This document shows, piece after piece, positions 42,871 to 51,679 of a DNA stretch of 55,793 bases. The notes under the pieces were generated by a model. The model did not search any database. It was not told the DNA's origin and was given only the letters and a program-made list of their open reading frames with translations. Location: positions 1-55,793 of the forward strand of contig JAFVGK010000036.1 in assembly GCA_017475035.1 (NCBI GenBank), in the 5' to 3' direction. Source of the DNA: Blautia sp. Its GTDB lineage: Bacteria > Bacillota > Clostridia > Lachnospirales > Lachnospiraceae. Position numbers and translations under genes: made by a program. Every line of letters begins with the position of its first letter. The stretch's first letter is position 1.

Positions 42871-42975
42871 TCCATGCCCCGCAGGTCTGAAACTGTCATA
42901 AATGAAATTGGGGGCATGGGTGCATCCCATTATGGCCGCATCCCTTGCGGGGTGGGTCGACTTTCAAAGTAAAAA
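42871..42975 (+). ncRNA. Structured 3' element, copy 2
   Basis: TCCATGCCCC pairs with GGGGCATGGG; the same strand can instead form ATGGG-TGCAT-CCCAT. A second hairpin CCGCA-TCCC-TTGCGG and the end TTTCAAAGTAAAAA follow. Relative to copy 1 (21774) an inner T-A pair has become C-G. Confidence 0.55.
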
Positions 42976-43016
42976 ACGGCTGTGAAGATTATGATATCTT
43001 CACAGCCGTTTTTTTC
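42975..43016. terminator. Strong two-way terminator
   Basis: AACGGCTGTGAAGATAT pairs with ATATCTTCACAGCCGTT, followed by a T run. It ends the 42098 transcript and faces comEC on the minus strand. Confidence 0.9.
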
Positions 43017-43033
43017 GAGTCTGATCCTTTGGA

Positions 43034-45607
43034 TCAGGAAAGATATCCTTTAATCCGGATCCGTTCCCCATCTGTCCGGACTGTGACCGCTCCGCTGTTC
43101 ATCGTATATTCCAGGCGGCATCCTATATTTTCGAGACGTTCGATGGCTTCAGGAGAAGGATGTCCATAGCGGTTTTTCTTTGCACAGGAAATGACGCCCA
43201 GTTCCGGTCTGATCTTCGAAAGAAAGGATGTGCCCGAGGAATTTTTGCTTCCATGATGCCCTACCTTCAGGAAATTGACGTCCTCCAGAAAAGGAAGAAG
43301 GTTATCTTCAGTGTCCACTCCGATGTCTCCCGTAAAAAGACCTTTGAATTTCTTGTATGATAGTTCTAAAACCATGCAGTCTTCGTTTGGATCCAGCCCA
43401 AGGGTGCCCCGAAGAGGCGCGATGGAATGAAAAGACAGGGAGCCGCTAATGATTTGGTCTCCGGCAGAGACAGGAATAACCTCTGCCCCATTTTTTTCTG
43501 CATATTCTGCAAGCTCTGACCACATGGGATCCGTGTTTTTCCAGTCAGGAAGATACAAAGCTTTTACACGGATTGTGGACAGGTGTTTCGACCCGAGCTG
43601 CAGAAGCTCCAGGACACCACTGCAATGATCTTCATCCGTGTGGGAAATGAAGATGCCGTCCAGCTGAGAGATTCCCTGGCTTTTCAGAAAAGGAATGAGC
43701 TGGTATAGGCCAAGGTTCTTCTTGTCTGAACTGCCGCCGTCAATCAGGAAATGCCTTCTTTGAGGAGTGGAAATGACGATGCCGTCTCCCTGCCCCACAT
43801 CCAGACAGGTGATGGCAAGATCGGAGGAGTGATGGTATCCCAGGATGAAAACAGAAAAGCACAGGAGAAAGATACTGACACCGACGATGGTTCCGGTTCC
43901 GGAGCAAAAATGCTGTAGAGAAAGCAGCCGTTTTTTTATGAATGCTGCTTTGTGAAGGACAGGAAGCCGGATATAAAAATGACGTTTTTTTCCGGAGCTG
44001 CTGCGGGCAGGGCATGAAAGCTTTCGGAGAAGAAATGTGCTTGTCAGTAAAATCAGGTAGTACAGGCAGATCTGGCTGATGAGAGGTCTCCCGCCGATCC
44101 AGGTGCAAAAAGGGAGGCGAAGGGAAATGTCGCAGAGCCATTGATAACATCGAAGGCAAAAACGTCCCGGAAACGCGGCGGCTCTTGCGGCTCCAAAAAG
44201 CAAAGAAACCCCGATTCTGCAGGCTGCCTCTCCCACAATCAGGGAAAGAATGCCGCTGACCAGAACGATGCCTGCCGTAGGGAGAACCAGAAGGTTCAGC
44301 GCCAGCCCGATCACGGATACTTCCCCGTAAAAGAAAAGAAGAATGGGGAGAGCAGCTATCTGGACGCCGAGGGAAGCCAGAAAAGCTTCGATGAAGAGAG
44401 ATGCTTTTTGCAGAATCCACATTTTTATCGGAGAAATTCCCTTGCGGAAATCAGGACGGACAGCTTTCCACGCCCTGACAAAGCTTCCGCCGAAGAAACC
44501 GACTCCGGCGACGGCACCGAAGGACAGAAGGAAGGATGAGGAAGCCAGTCTTGCCGGAGACTCTATAATAAGGAGGATTGCTGCGGCCGCCAACGCTGTC
44601 GGCAGGTCGTAGACACGTCCGGAAAGCCTGGCTCCGATCAGAAGAATGCACATGATTACCGCCCGAAGCGTGGAGGTTCCCTGTCCGGTCATTAAGCCAT
44701 AGCCAAGTAAGAGGAACAGGGAAGCAAGCCCCGCGGGGGCGATCCGCATGCCAAGACGCCGCAGAAGTGAGAAAAGCCCCATGCCTATGATGCTGATATG
44801 CAAACCGGAAATAGCCAGTATATGGACGATTCCCGCGAATTGAAACCGCAGCCGGGTTTCACTTTCAAGTCCGGATCGGTCACCAAGCAGCATAGCACGG
44901 AAAACAGGGGAATCTTCTTCTGTAACGTTATCGAGGAGAACTGCGAAATGCGAACAAAGCTCCAGCATAGTCTGACGAAAAAAACTGTACTGCTGCGTGG
45001 AACGAATCACTTTTGCCTTTTTGAGGGTATACCAGATATGGTCGCATGCGTAATATTGTCTGCTGTCAAATTCTCCCGGATTACGACAGGCAGGGATACG
45101 CTCCGGTTTTCCGGAAAGCAACACAAAAGAACCTGCCTTCAGAGCTTCTTCCTGCTGGAAATAAACACGCAGGTTCCCGATCGGCACCACAGCTGCGTCT
45201 TTGGCATTCTGCTTGTGGGAACCGTAAATAATCTGACTAAGGGATGATTTCCTGAAAAGGTTCGGCAGAGAAACTGCCTTTTGAATTTGACTTTGCCTTT
45301 GATTCTGACTATGTGAAAGATAAGAAATGGATAATGGCAGACTCGAAAGAAAAGATGCGGTGTCTGCTTTTGAATCGAAAGAAGATTCGATCAGATGTGC
45401 GTTTTTTAAAAGTAGCGAAGAACCATAATCTGTAAGTGCCGTGCTGACAACCTCGCCATAGACAAGGACTTCTGTCCCGGTATCCAGCTGCTTCTGAACG
45501 GATGCCGGCAAGGGATTCCCCCGTATCAGAGGAACCCCCAAAGCATCCAGTACAACAATGCAGCAGATCAGGAACAGGCAGCAGGCGCATAGAGGACGCT
45601 TAATCAT
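43034..45607 (-). CDS. comEC: DNA internalisation / competence protein ComEC
   Basis: Start 45607 has AGGAAAGGA upstream and gives 857 residues. The N-terminal part holds an OB-like domain and several helices. The central competence domain shows GDRSGLESETRLRFQFAGIV, HILAISGLHISIIGMGLF and GQGTSTLRAVIMCILL. The C-terminal metallo-beta-lactamase-like domain has DVGQGDGIVI, SHTDEDHCSGV and KVGHHGSKNSSGTSFL. ComEC forms the inner-membrane channel for incoming single-stranded DNA. It is in the same direction as comEA 6 kb away. Confidence 0.95.
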   Translation of the reverse strand: MIKRPLCACCLFLICCIVVLDALGVPLIRGNPLPASVQKQLDTGTEVLVYGEVVSTALTDYGSSLLLKNAHLIESSFDSKADTASFLSSLPLSISYLSHSQNQRQSQIQKAVSLPNLFRKSSLSQIIYGSHKQNAKDAAVVPIGNLRVYFQQEEALKAGSFVLLSGKPERIPACRNPGEFDSRQYYACDHIWYTLKKAKVIRSTQQYSFFRQTMLELCSHFAVLLDNVTEEDSPVFRAMLLGDRSGLESETRLRFQFAGIVHILAISGLHISIIGMGLFSLLRRLGMRIAPAGLASLFLLLGYGLMTGQGTSTLRAVIMCILLIGARLSGRVYDLPTALAAAAILLIIESPARLASSSFLLSFGAVAGVGFFGGSFVRAWKAVRPDFRKGISPIKMWILQKASLFIEAFLASLGVQIAALPILLFFYGEVSVIGLALNLLVLPTAGIVLVSGILSLIVGEAACRIGVSLLFGAARAAAFPGRFCLRCYQWLCDISLRLPFCTWIGGRPLISQICLYYLILLTSTFLLRKLSCPARSSSGKKRHFYIRLPVLHKAAFIKKRLLSLQHFCSGTGTIVGVSIFLLCFSVFILGYHHSSDLAITCLDVGQGDGIVISTPQRRHFLIDGGSSDKKNLGLYQLIPFLKSQGISQLDGIFISHTDEDHCSGVLELLQLGSKHLSTIRVKALYLPDWKNTDPMWSELAEYAEKNGAEVIPVSAGDQIISGSLSFHSIAPLRGTLGLDPNEDCMVLELSYKKFKGLFTGDIGVDTEDNLLPFLEDVNFLKVGHHGSKNSSGTSFLSKIRPELGVISCAKKNRYGHPSPEAIERLENIGCRLEYTMNSGAVTVRTDGERIRIKGYLS

Positions 45608-45793
45608 AGCAAGTTCCTTTCCTGAATTTATTATTATTTGATGAGCACAATTGAAATGAAATGAAGCCGCCTGGTCGGAGGAGCTTATACTGATCAACTG
45701 CCCGGCCCGAAACCTGTAAGTCTCGAAGCCGGGCATCCGTTATCAATGAACAAACGGTTACGATCTGATATATCATGATTGTATCGGAAAAAG

Positions 45794-45853
45794 CCTGATT
45801 CTGCGGATCGCTTCGCGCCGAGCTACCCTCGCGATCCTGCAGCCACTCAGAAT
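45794..45853. repeat. CTGATTYTG palindrome, copy D
   Basis: CCTGATTCTGCGGATCGC and ACTCAGAATCC flank a GC-rich middle. The rest of 45608-45904 shows no gene. Confidence 0.5.
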
Positions 45854-45904
45854 CCGTTCATTTTGCACAGATAGATTGCATGAACTTTTGTCGTCTGAAT
45901 CATA

Positions 45905-46876
45905 TCATTTCTCAATCAAAGCGTTATCCGTCTTAAAATACTGATACAGGCTCGTGCCATCTCTCATCGAAGCTTTCTCCTCTCCGTTTACAGTGATGCG
46001 AACCTCCCTGACGTTCGGTAAAGTACAGAGCGTAGCCGTAACAGAACCGATTATAATATCAGACGGCAGCGGAAGAGAAGAATCGATAAAGCTTTTACTG
46101 AAATCCACGTGAGCCACCTGATCCAGGATCCGGATTTCATTGACCACAGTATTGGAAGGAATCGTCGGATAATGATTTTTCTCAATCGGCCCGTTAGACA
46201 ATTGCTCCATCATGATATAGGAGATGGGAACAGAACGCAGGTAATACACGCTCCTCGTCTCCGGAACCAGGGCTGAGCCGTCGCTGTCTGCAAAATATAG
46301 TGTAAAACTGTCATAACGATAGGCGTCAATACTGTTTCTCTTCCATTCAATAAAATTCGTTTCATTCATAGGACCGAGAGGGTTTTCGTCACGGTCGGTA
46401 ATGCCCCGGCCGCCGGAACGAATCAACACCTTGGAAATCCCCGGTACCTGTGTAAAGGTTTTGACCAGCCCGTAACGGGTCAGGAGCTCACGCGTAAGCT
46501 CCATGTTTGAATAAGCGGCGGTGAGATCCAGCTCCAGAACAGAATCGGACAGCGTGTAGGAAGTGATCTGTACCTCCGCCGGGAACAGGCTGTGACCGTC
46601 GCCATGCTTTTCGCGGTCATTCAGTTTCTGGATCAGTTCCTGAACCATGGCCTCCTGCGAAATCCTTGCAGGTGAATAAGAAGACTTTTCCAGATCGTCC
46701 TCATCATGTGTGAGATAGTAAAAAAAGTATCCTTCTTCCTCCTCCTGTCCTGCGGCTGCTGGGACAGCGAAAAAAGACAGGACACTGCCGAGCATCAATA
46801 TGGAAGCAAGAAGAAAGCAGATAAATGAATGACCAGGTTTTTCGAAATAATCAGAGATTTTGATAAAACACTCCAC
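45905..46876 (-). CDS. GerMN-domain exported protein
   Basis: This 323-residue protein starts with GTG 46876 (AGGAG 12 nt upstream). A signal or anchor helix lies near residues 17-40. Two GerMN domains follow: about 50-165 (FFYYLTHDEDDL, ELDLTAAYSNME) and 190-310 (FTLYFADSDGSALVPETRSV, EQLSNGPIEKNHYPTIPSNT, HVDFSKSF). GerMN proteins act in sporulation or in envelope sensing next to kinases. It lies 21 nt after the histidine kinase, so it may modulate that sensor (inference). Confidence 0.88.
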   Translation of the reverse strand: MECFIKISDYFEKPGHSFICFLLASILMLGSVLSFFAVPAAAGQEEEEGYFFYYLTHDEDDLEKSSYSPARISQEAMVQELIQKLNDREKHGDGHSLFPAEVQITSYTLSDSVLELDLTAAYSNMELTRELLTRYGLVKTFTQVPGISKVLIRSGGRGITDRDENPLGPMNETNFIEWKRNSIDAYRYDSFTLYFADSDGSALVPETRSVYYLRSVPISYIMMEQLSNGPIEKNHYPTIPSNTVVNEIRILDQVAHVDFSKSFIDSSLPLPSDIIIGSVTATLCTLPNVREVRITVNGEEKASMRDGTSLYQYFKTDNALIEK

Positions 46877-46897
46877 TTTAAAAAGATACTCCTGTAT

Positions 46898-48319
46898 TTA
46901 TGGAATATAGGTCAGGGGCATTCGCACATGAAAGGTTGTCCCCGACCCGAGGATGCTGTCTACAGTGATCGTACCGTGATGAGCAAGAATTGCGCTTCGC
47001 GCAATCGCAAGTCCGAGACCGGTACCGCCGATTTCTCTGGAATGGGATTTATCTACGCGATAAAAGCGCTCAAAAATCTTTTCACAGGCTTCCGCCGGAA
47101 TGCCGGAGCCGGAATCGGAGACATCGATGGTCATATATTGATGGTCGGCGTTTAATGTGACGCGGACCCATCCGTCATCCACATTATATTTGATCGCGTT
47201 TTCCACCAGATTGGATATGGCTGAGACAAACCGTACTTCATCAATATCCGCTTCCACCGTGCGGAAACTGTCCAGAAAAAGATCAATTTTACGCATGTTT
47301 GCAATGGGCTGAAGCCTTTTGAGTATATTCTCCAGAAGGGTATTGATTTCGACGTGGACAATATGCATCCCTGAGGCTGTCTTGTCCAGCTTCACGAGAC
47401 TGAGCAAATCAGATATGATCTTGTTTTCCCGGTCAATTTCCTGGGTGATATCACTGAGATATTCCTGATAGAGAGATTCATCGAGACCTGATTGTCCGAG
47501 CAGAGAATCCGCAAGGACTTTGACGGAAGTCATTGGCGTTTTCAACTCATGAGAGACATTTGAGACGAATTCATTACGTGAATCATCCAGAACCTTCATG
47601 CGGGCGAGAAGCTTGTTAAAAGCTCCGGTAATCAGGGTCGTTTCCGTATAACCCCGGACGGAGATCTCCCCGCTCTGATAACCGTCGGTAAGATCCTCAA
47701 TGGATTTGGTTACTCTTGCAAAAGGCCGCACAAGAATCGTAGAAACAAAATAGGAACACAAAACGACCAATGCGGCGATAATGCCCATAAGAAGAATTTC
47801 CCTTTGCTCCAGCGCCAGGAGGGTATCCGCCATTTCACTGGCAGATGCCGTGATCAGCAGAACTCCCAGAATCCCGTCTTCTTCCGGAGAGGTAATGGGA
47901 ACGGCCATCTCCAGCGTCTGCTGATGGGAATCATGTCTGAAAGGAATTTCACCGCGAAAACATCGGTTGACCAGCGGAGAAACGATGATTTGCCCGTCTT
48001 CCGCGTTAAACGTGTCTCTCACGACCTGAAAATTCCGATTCAGAACAAGGATTCTTCCTTCGTGTATATCGGCAATCAGATTCAGGCGGCTGTTTGCCTG
48101 TCCTTGATCCGGCTCAGAGAGATAATCCCGTTTCGCCAGATATTCGGCGAGAACCGTTGCGTCCCGCCGAATCTGTCGTGTACTGGAATCAATAGCCATG
48201 CTTTGGTATGAGCTTACGATTGCATGGATTGCAATAATCCCTGGCAGAATGCCAAGTACAATGAGGATGATCAGGAGCCGAAAGCGAAGGCTTCCAAAGA
48301 AGCTTGTCTGTCGTTTCAT
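46898..48319 (-). CDS. HAMP-containing sensor histidine kinase (WalK-like)
   Basis: Start 48319 has GAGGAG upstream (473 residues). Layout: helix 1 (about 14-36), an extracytoplasmic sensing part (37-172), helix 2 (about 174-197), HAMP (195-250), HisKA with His257 in FVSNVSHELKTPMTSVKVLA, and HATPase_c with NLVENAIKYN, SDSGSGIPAEACEKIFERFY and GGTGLGLAIARS. It receives a signal at the membrane and phosphorylates the adjacent regulator, which ends 8 nt upstream of this start. Confidence 0.93.
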   Translation of the reverse strand: MKRQTSFFGSLRFRLLIILIVLGILPGIIAIHAIVSSYQSMAIDSSTRQIRRDATVLAEYLAKRDYLSEPDQGQANSRLNLIADIHEGRILVLNRNFQVVRDTFNAEDGQIIVSPLVNRCFRGEIPFRHDSHQQTLEMAVPITSPEEDGILGVLLITASASEMADTLLALEQREILLMGIIAALVVLCSYFVSTILVRPFARVTKSIEDLTDGYQSGEISVRGYTETTLITGAFNKLLARMKVLDDSRNEFVSNVSHELKTPMTSVKVLADSLLGQSGLDESLYQEYLSDITQEIDRENKIISDLLSLVKLDKTASGMHIVHVEINTLLENILKRLQPIANMRKIDLFLDSFRTVEADIDEVRFVSAISNLVENAIKYNVDDGWVRVTLNADHQYMTIDVSDSGSGIPAEACEKIFERFYRVDKSHSREIGGTGLGLAIARSAILAHHGTITVDSILGSGTTFHVRMPLTYIP

Positions 48320-48327
48320 AGAACTCC

Positions 48328-49017
48328 TCACGCCTGAAAGAAGTAGCCCACGCCCCACTTGGTGTGAACGTATTTCGGTTCACTCGGATTCACTTCGATT
48401 TTCTCTCTCAGGCGCCGGATATGAACATCTACGGTACGGACGTCGCCGGGATATTCATAACCCCATACAATATTCAGAAGATTTTCCCGGCTGAAGACCT
48501 TATTGGGATTATAAACCAGGAGCTCAAGGACATCGAATTCCTTCGCCGTCAGGTTGATTTCCCTTCCGGAGATGAAAAGACGACGGCTTTCGCAATCCAT
48601 ATGCAATTCTCCCACGTCAATGGTTTTTGCCTTGACCGCTTCTTCCGCGGAATTTCCGGCGCGTCGCATGATAGCCTTGATACGGGCTTTCACTTCCAGA
48701 ATATTAAATGGCTTGGTGATATAGTCGTCTGCCCCATACTCCAGACCGAGGATTTTATCCATATCCTCTCCCTTGGCGGTGAGCATGACAATGGGAACAT
48801 TGGAAAACTCACGGATCTGCTGGCAGACCTCAAGACCGTCCATCTTAGGCAGCATGAGATCCAGGAGAATGATATCGTATTTTGTTTCTTTTGCTTTTTC
48901 GACGGCTTCTTCACCGTCGTATGCGCAGTCTACCTCCATACCGTCTTGCTCTAAACTGAAACGAATCCCTTTTACGATGAGTTTTTCATCGTCGACGACT
49001 AATACCTTTCTGGCCAT
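48328..49017 (-). CDS. OmpR/PhoB-family response regulator
   Basis: This 229-residue protein has a receiver domain with DDE near residues 9-11, phospho-acceptor Asp53 (ILLDLMLPKMDG) and Lys102 (YITKPF), and a C-terminal winged helix (INLTAKEFDVLELLVYNPNK, RTVDVHIRRLREKIE, VHTKWGVGYFF). It pairs with the following histidine kinase. The order with comEA, gerMN and comEC on the same strand is a conserved neighbourhood in related genomes as I recall, not proof that it controls competence. Confidence 0.94.
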   Translation of the reverse strand: MARKVLVVDDEKLIVKGIRFSLEQDGMEVDCAYDGEEAVEKAKETKYDIILLDLMLPKMDGLEVCQQIREFSNVPIVMLTAKGEDMDKILGLEYGADDYITKPFNILEVKARIKAIMRRAGNSAEEAVKAKTIDVGELHMDCESRRLFISGREINLTAKEFDVLELLVYNPNKVFSRENLLNIVWGYEYPGDVRTVDVHIRRLREKIEVNPSEPKYVHTKWGVGYFFQA

Positions 49018-49029
49018 GATGATTGCTCC

Positions 49030-49902
49030 TTAGATAATAATTTGATCTTTGATTTTGGAAAAAATACCCTGCTTGATGCCGGAAATCTTCATGATATCTT
49101 CTATGGACGAGAACGGCCCGTTGGCAGTCCGATATTCGATGATTGCTCTGGCGCGGGTTTCTCCGATACCATAAAGCGTGGATAATTCATTTTCATTTGC
49201 GAAATTAATGTTTACGTACCCGTCCGGGGTGATTCCCTGACCGGCATTCACGGAAACGGCTGCTTTATGATCAGGTGAAGAAACAGAAGGTAAAGTGTCA
49301 GCTTCGGAGGGCGAAATGTCAGTCCTGCCTGAGACGAATTCGCTGTCGGCATCATTTTCAAGAAAACAGTCACCTTTCGCTGCAACTTCCTCCAGTGTCG
49401 GTACATAAATCTGCTCTCCGTCATAAAGAGGCAGAGCCTGATTTAAAACAGAGGGAGAAGCGTCTGCGACAAACCCTCCGGCCGCGTCAATGGCCTGGAA
49501 GACACGGCTGCCCTCACAAAGCACATATACCCCCGGATACCGGACGGCTCCGGCTACATCCACAAAGATCTGGAGGGATGAAACGCTGCTGTCGTCCGGG
49601 GCAGAGTCCTCTGTCTCATCTGCGGAGACGCCGTCTGACGACGTTTCTTCCGTGGATTCTTCCATGGATATTTCCGTGAGAATTCCATCCTCCGAAGAAT
49701 GAGCCTCTGCAGCTTCGGAGCCTGAAATAAATAAAGCATCCTTTTTGTCTGAACAGCCTCCTGCCGACAGACATAACAATACAAGGCCGACGGAAAATGC
49801 CGACCTGATAAAGACTGCGGGGAGCCGCAGGAGAAACCGGCGGATATGTTCCGACGGGACACTCTGCGGGTCAGCAGTACGGATATGACGAAACACAAAC
49901 AT
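49030..49902 (-). CDS. comEA: ComEA-family DNA-binding protein (SLBB plus HhH)
   Basis: Start 49902 is preferred because GGGGGTG lies about 8 nt upstream; 49947 is also possible. A lipoprotein-like signal (LVLLCLSAGGC) leads to an acidic linker, then an SLBB domain (IFVDVAGAVRYPGVYVLCEG). The C-terminal double helix-hairpin-helix (VNINFANENELSTLYGIGET, PFSSIEDIMKISGIKQGIF) binds double-stranded DNA. ComEA captures DNA outside the membrane for transfer to ComEC. The regulator gene starts 12 nt after its stop. Confidence 0.92.
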   Translation of the reverse strand: MFVFRHIRTADPQSVPSEHIRRFLLRLPAVFIRSAFSVGLVLLCLSAGGCSDKKDALFISGSEAAEAHSSEDGILTEISMEESTEETSSDGVSADETEDSAPDDSSVSSLQIFVDVAGAVRYPGVYVLCEGSRVFQAIDAAGGFVADASPSVLNQALPLYDGEQIYVPTLEEVAAKGDCFLENDADSEFVSGRTDISPSEADTLPSVSSPDHKAAVSVNAGQGITPDGYVNINFANENELSTLYGIGETRARAIIEYRTANGPFSSIEDIMKISGIKQGIFSKIKDQIII

Positions 49903-50195
49903 ATGAAACACCCCCATATCTGAAACGGGGGGCTTCCCAATAACCATACAGACGTTTATATTTTACCGAATAATGGAAAATTTTACAATACCAAAAACAG
50001 ATGAATTCATTTTTTTTGCAAAGAGTTTTCGGATTTGTCACGAACAGGCGGACGGAACGTTTCGGAAAATTAGGATATTGCTTTTTCATGGTATTCCATA
50101 TATAATCACTCTTAATTAACACGGCTGACGGCTGTTTATATTGCCGTAAGCAATGGTGCTTTATGATTAGTATAGTTGGGATGAGGAGGATAAAT

Positions 50196-50435
50196 ATGCC
50201 CAGACCAAAAGGATCAAAAAATAAATCCAGCCTTACGATTGCGGAGAGGCTGGAAAAGGCAAACGCTGAATATGACGAATTGTACAGTCAGCTAAAGCAG
50301 AAAAAAGCAGAGCTGAAAACTTTAACGGAACAGATTGAAAACGAGAAGAAAAAGACACTCTTGGATGCAATCGAAAAATCCGGAAAAAGCCCGGATGAGA
50401 TTTTAAACTTAATTTTAAGTCAGAGTCAGGAATGA
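50196..50435 (+). CDS. Small basic coiled-coil protein, unknown
   Basis: This 79-residue protein starts MPRPKGSKNKSSLTIAERLE, with a short AT-hook-like N-terminus (RPKGSKNK). A long coiled coil (about 18-55) and a helical end (KSGKSPDEILNLILSQSQE) follow. GAGGAGG precedes ATG 50196. It may bind DNA or ribonucleoprotein (inference). The next gene starts 6 nt after it. Confidence 0.7.
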   Translation: MPRPKGSKNKSSLTIAERLEKANAEYDELYSQLKQKKAELKTLTEQIENEKKKTLLDAIEKSGKSPDEILNLILSQSQE

Positions 50436-50441
50436 GGTTTT

Positions 50442-51467
50442 ATGAAAAAGATTTTTGTATTGGCTGCCATGTTTGGCATGATGTTGGGCATATCTGGAGC
50501 AGGCACGGTTTTGGCTTCTGAGGAAGCAAAATATCGAAGCGAGCTGACGAATGAGCGGATCAGCGCTTCGTTGATGGATCAGCGTCCGGTTGCCGTGATT
50601 GTGGATAATGAGTCTATTGCTCTTCCGCATTATGGCATCGCGGAGGGCGATATTGTGTATGAACTGATGAACAGTACCGCAAATGGCCGCATTACCCGTC
50701 TGATGGTATTGGTGAAGGATTGGAGAGCGATCAGACAGATGGGAAATATCCGAAGCGTCAGGACTTCCAATATTCCCCTGGCGGCAGAGTGGAACGCGAT
50801 TCTGTGTCATGACGGAGGCCCCTTCTATGTGGACGCCTTTTTTGCGAAAGCTTATGCGGCACAGCATTTTTCGGGAGGCTTTTCCCGTGTGAATAATGGA
50901 AAACCCTCTGAGTTCACAGAATACATTCTGTCAGGAGATCTGGACGCGAAATTTGCGCAGTATGGATTCCCGATGAATTATAATGAATTCGCCTCGGAGG
51001 ATCCCACACATTTCCGTTTTGCGTCGGTGAAGAATCCTGTGAATCTGACTGAGGTTTACGGAAACCAGGCAGCGACAGCCAATGAGGTCGTACTGCCCTT
51101 CCCGCATAATCGATCCATGCTCAGATATAATGCGCAGACAGGGACATATGATTATTATGAATACGATCAGATTCATGCAGATGCCGAAGACGGCCAGGTC
51201 GCAACCTTCAAAAATGTTCTGATTCAGGACTGTACGTTCGAGGTTTTTGATGAGAATGGTTATATGAATTATAATGTTGTCGATTCAGGAAGGGCAGGCT
51301 ATTATCTGACAAACGGATACGCTGTTCCGATCACATGGACAAAATCATCCGAAACAGACCTGACAAGATATTATGATATGGATGGAAATGAAATCAAGAT
51401 TAACACAGGAAAGACTTATATTACTCTTGTACCTGACGATACCTGGGCAGATCTGGCGATTTATTGA
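50442..51467 (+). CDS. DUF3048 (YerB-like) exported protein
   Basis: This 341-residue protein has a signal peptide (LAAMFGMMLGISGAGTVLAS). The two DUF3048 parts show RPVAVIVDNESIALPHYGIA, EGDIVYELMNSTANGRITRL and GNIRSVRTSNIPLAAEWNAI, then a C-terminal half with TFKNVLIQDCTFEVFDENGY and DGNEIKINTGKTYITLVPDD. YerB-type proteins are cell-wall associated and of unknown function. It is cotranscribed with the preceding small gene. Confidence 0.9.
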   Translation: MKKIFVLAAMFGMMLGISGAGTVLASEEAKYRSELTNERISASLMDQRPVAVIVDNESIALPHYGIAEGDIVYELMNSTANGRITRLMVLVKDWRAIRQMGNIRSVRTSNIPLAAEWNAILCHDGGPFYVDAFFAKAYAAQHFSGGFSRVNNGKPSEFTEYILSGDLDAKFAQYGFPMNYNEFASEDPTHFRFASVKNPVNLTEVYGNQAATANEVVLPFPHNRSMLRYNAQTGTYDYYEYDQIHADAEDGQVATFKNVLIQDCTFEVFDENGYMNYNVVDSGRAGYYLTNGYAVPITWTKSSETDLTRYYDMDGNEIKINTGKTYITLVPDDTWADLAIY

Positions 51468-51679
51468 CAAGGATCCCAACCATTCCGGATCCGTCTGAGA
51501 TCATGAGATTCTCACAGGTTAGTCACATTTTCATCATACTTAACGGGTACATTGTTTATCAGGAGCTGTCGTAAATGAAAAGCCGTTTTTGTTTACGTGA
51601 GGCAGTCTTTTTGATTTATTTACGCATCTTTGGCGGTTCCGTTGAACGGAGCAGTAAAAGGAAAACAGGAGGAGTTCCC

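Noticed and set aside
42945-43169. Plus-strand 74-residue frame across the terminator after the 42098 gene
   Set aside because: It runs through a strong terminator and into antisense comEC, with no ribosome site or family.
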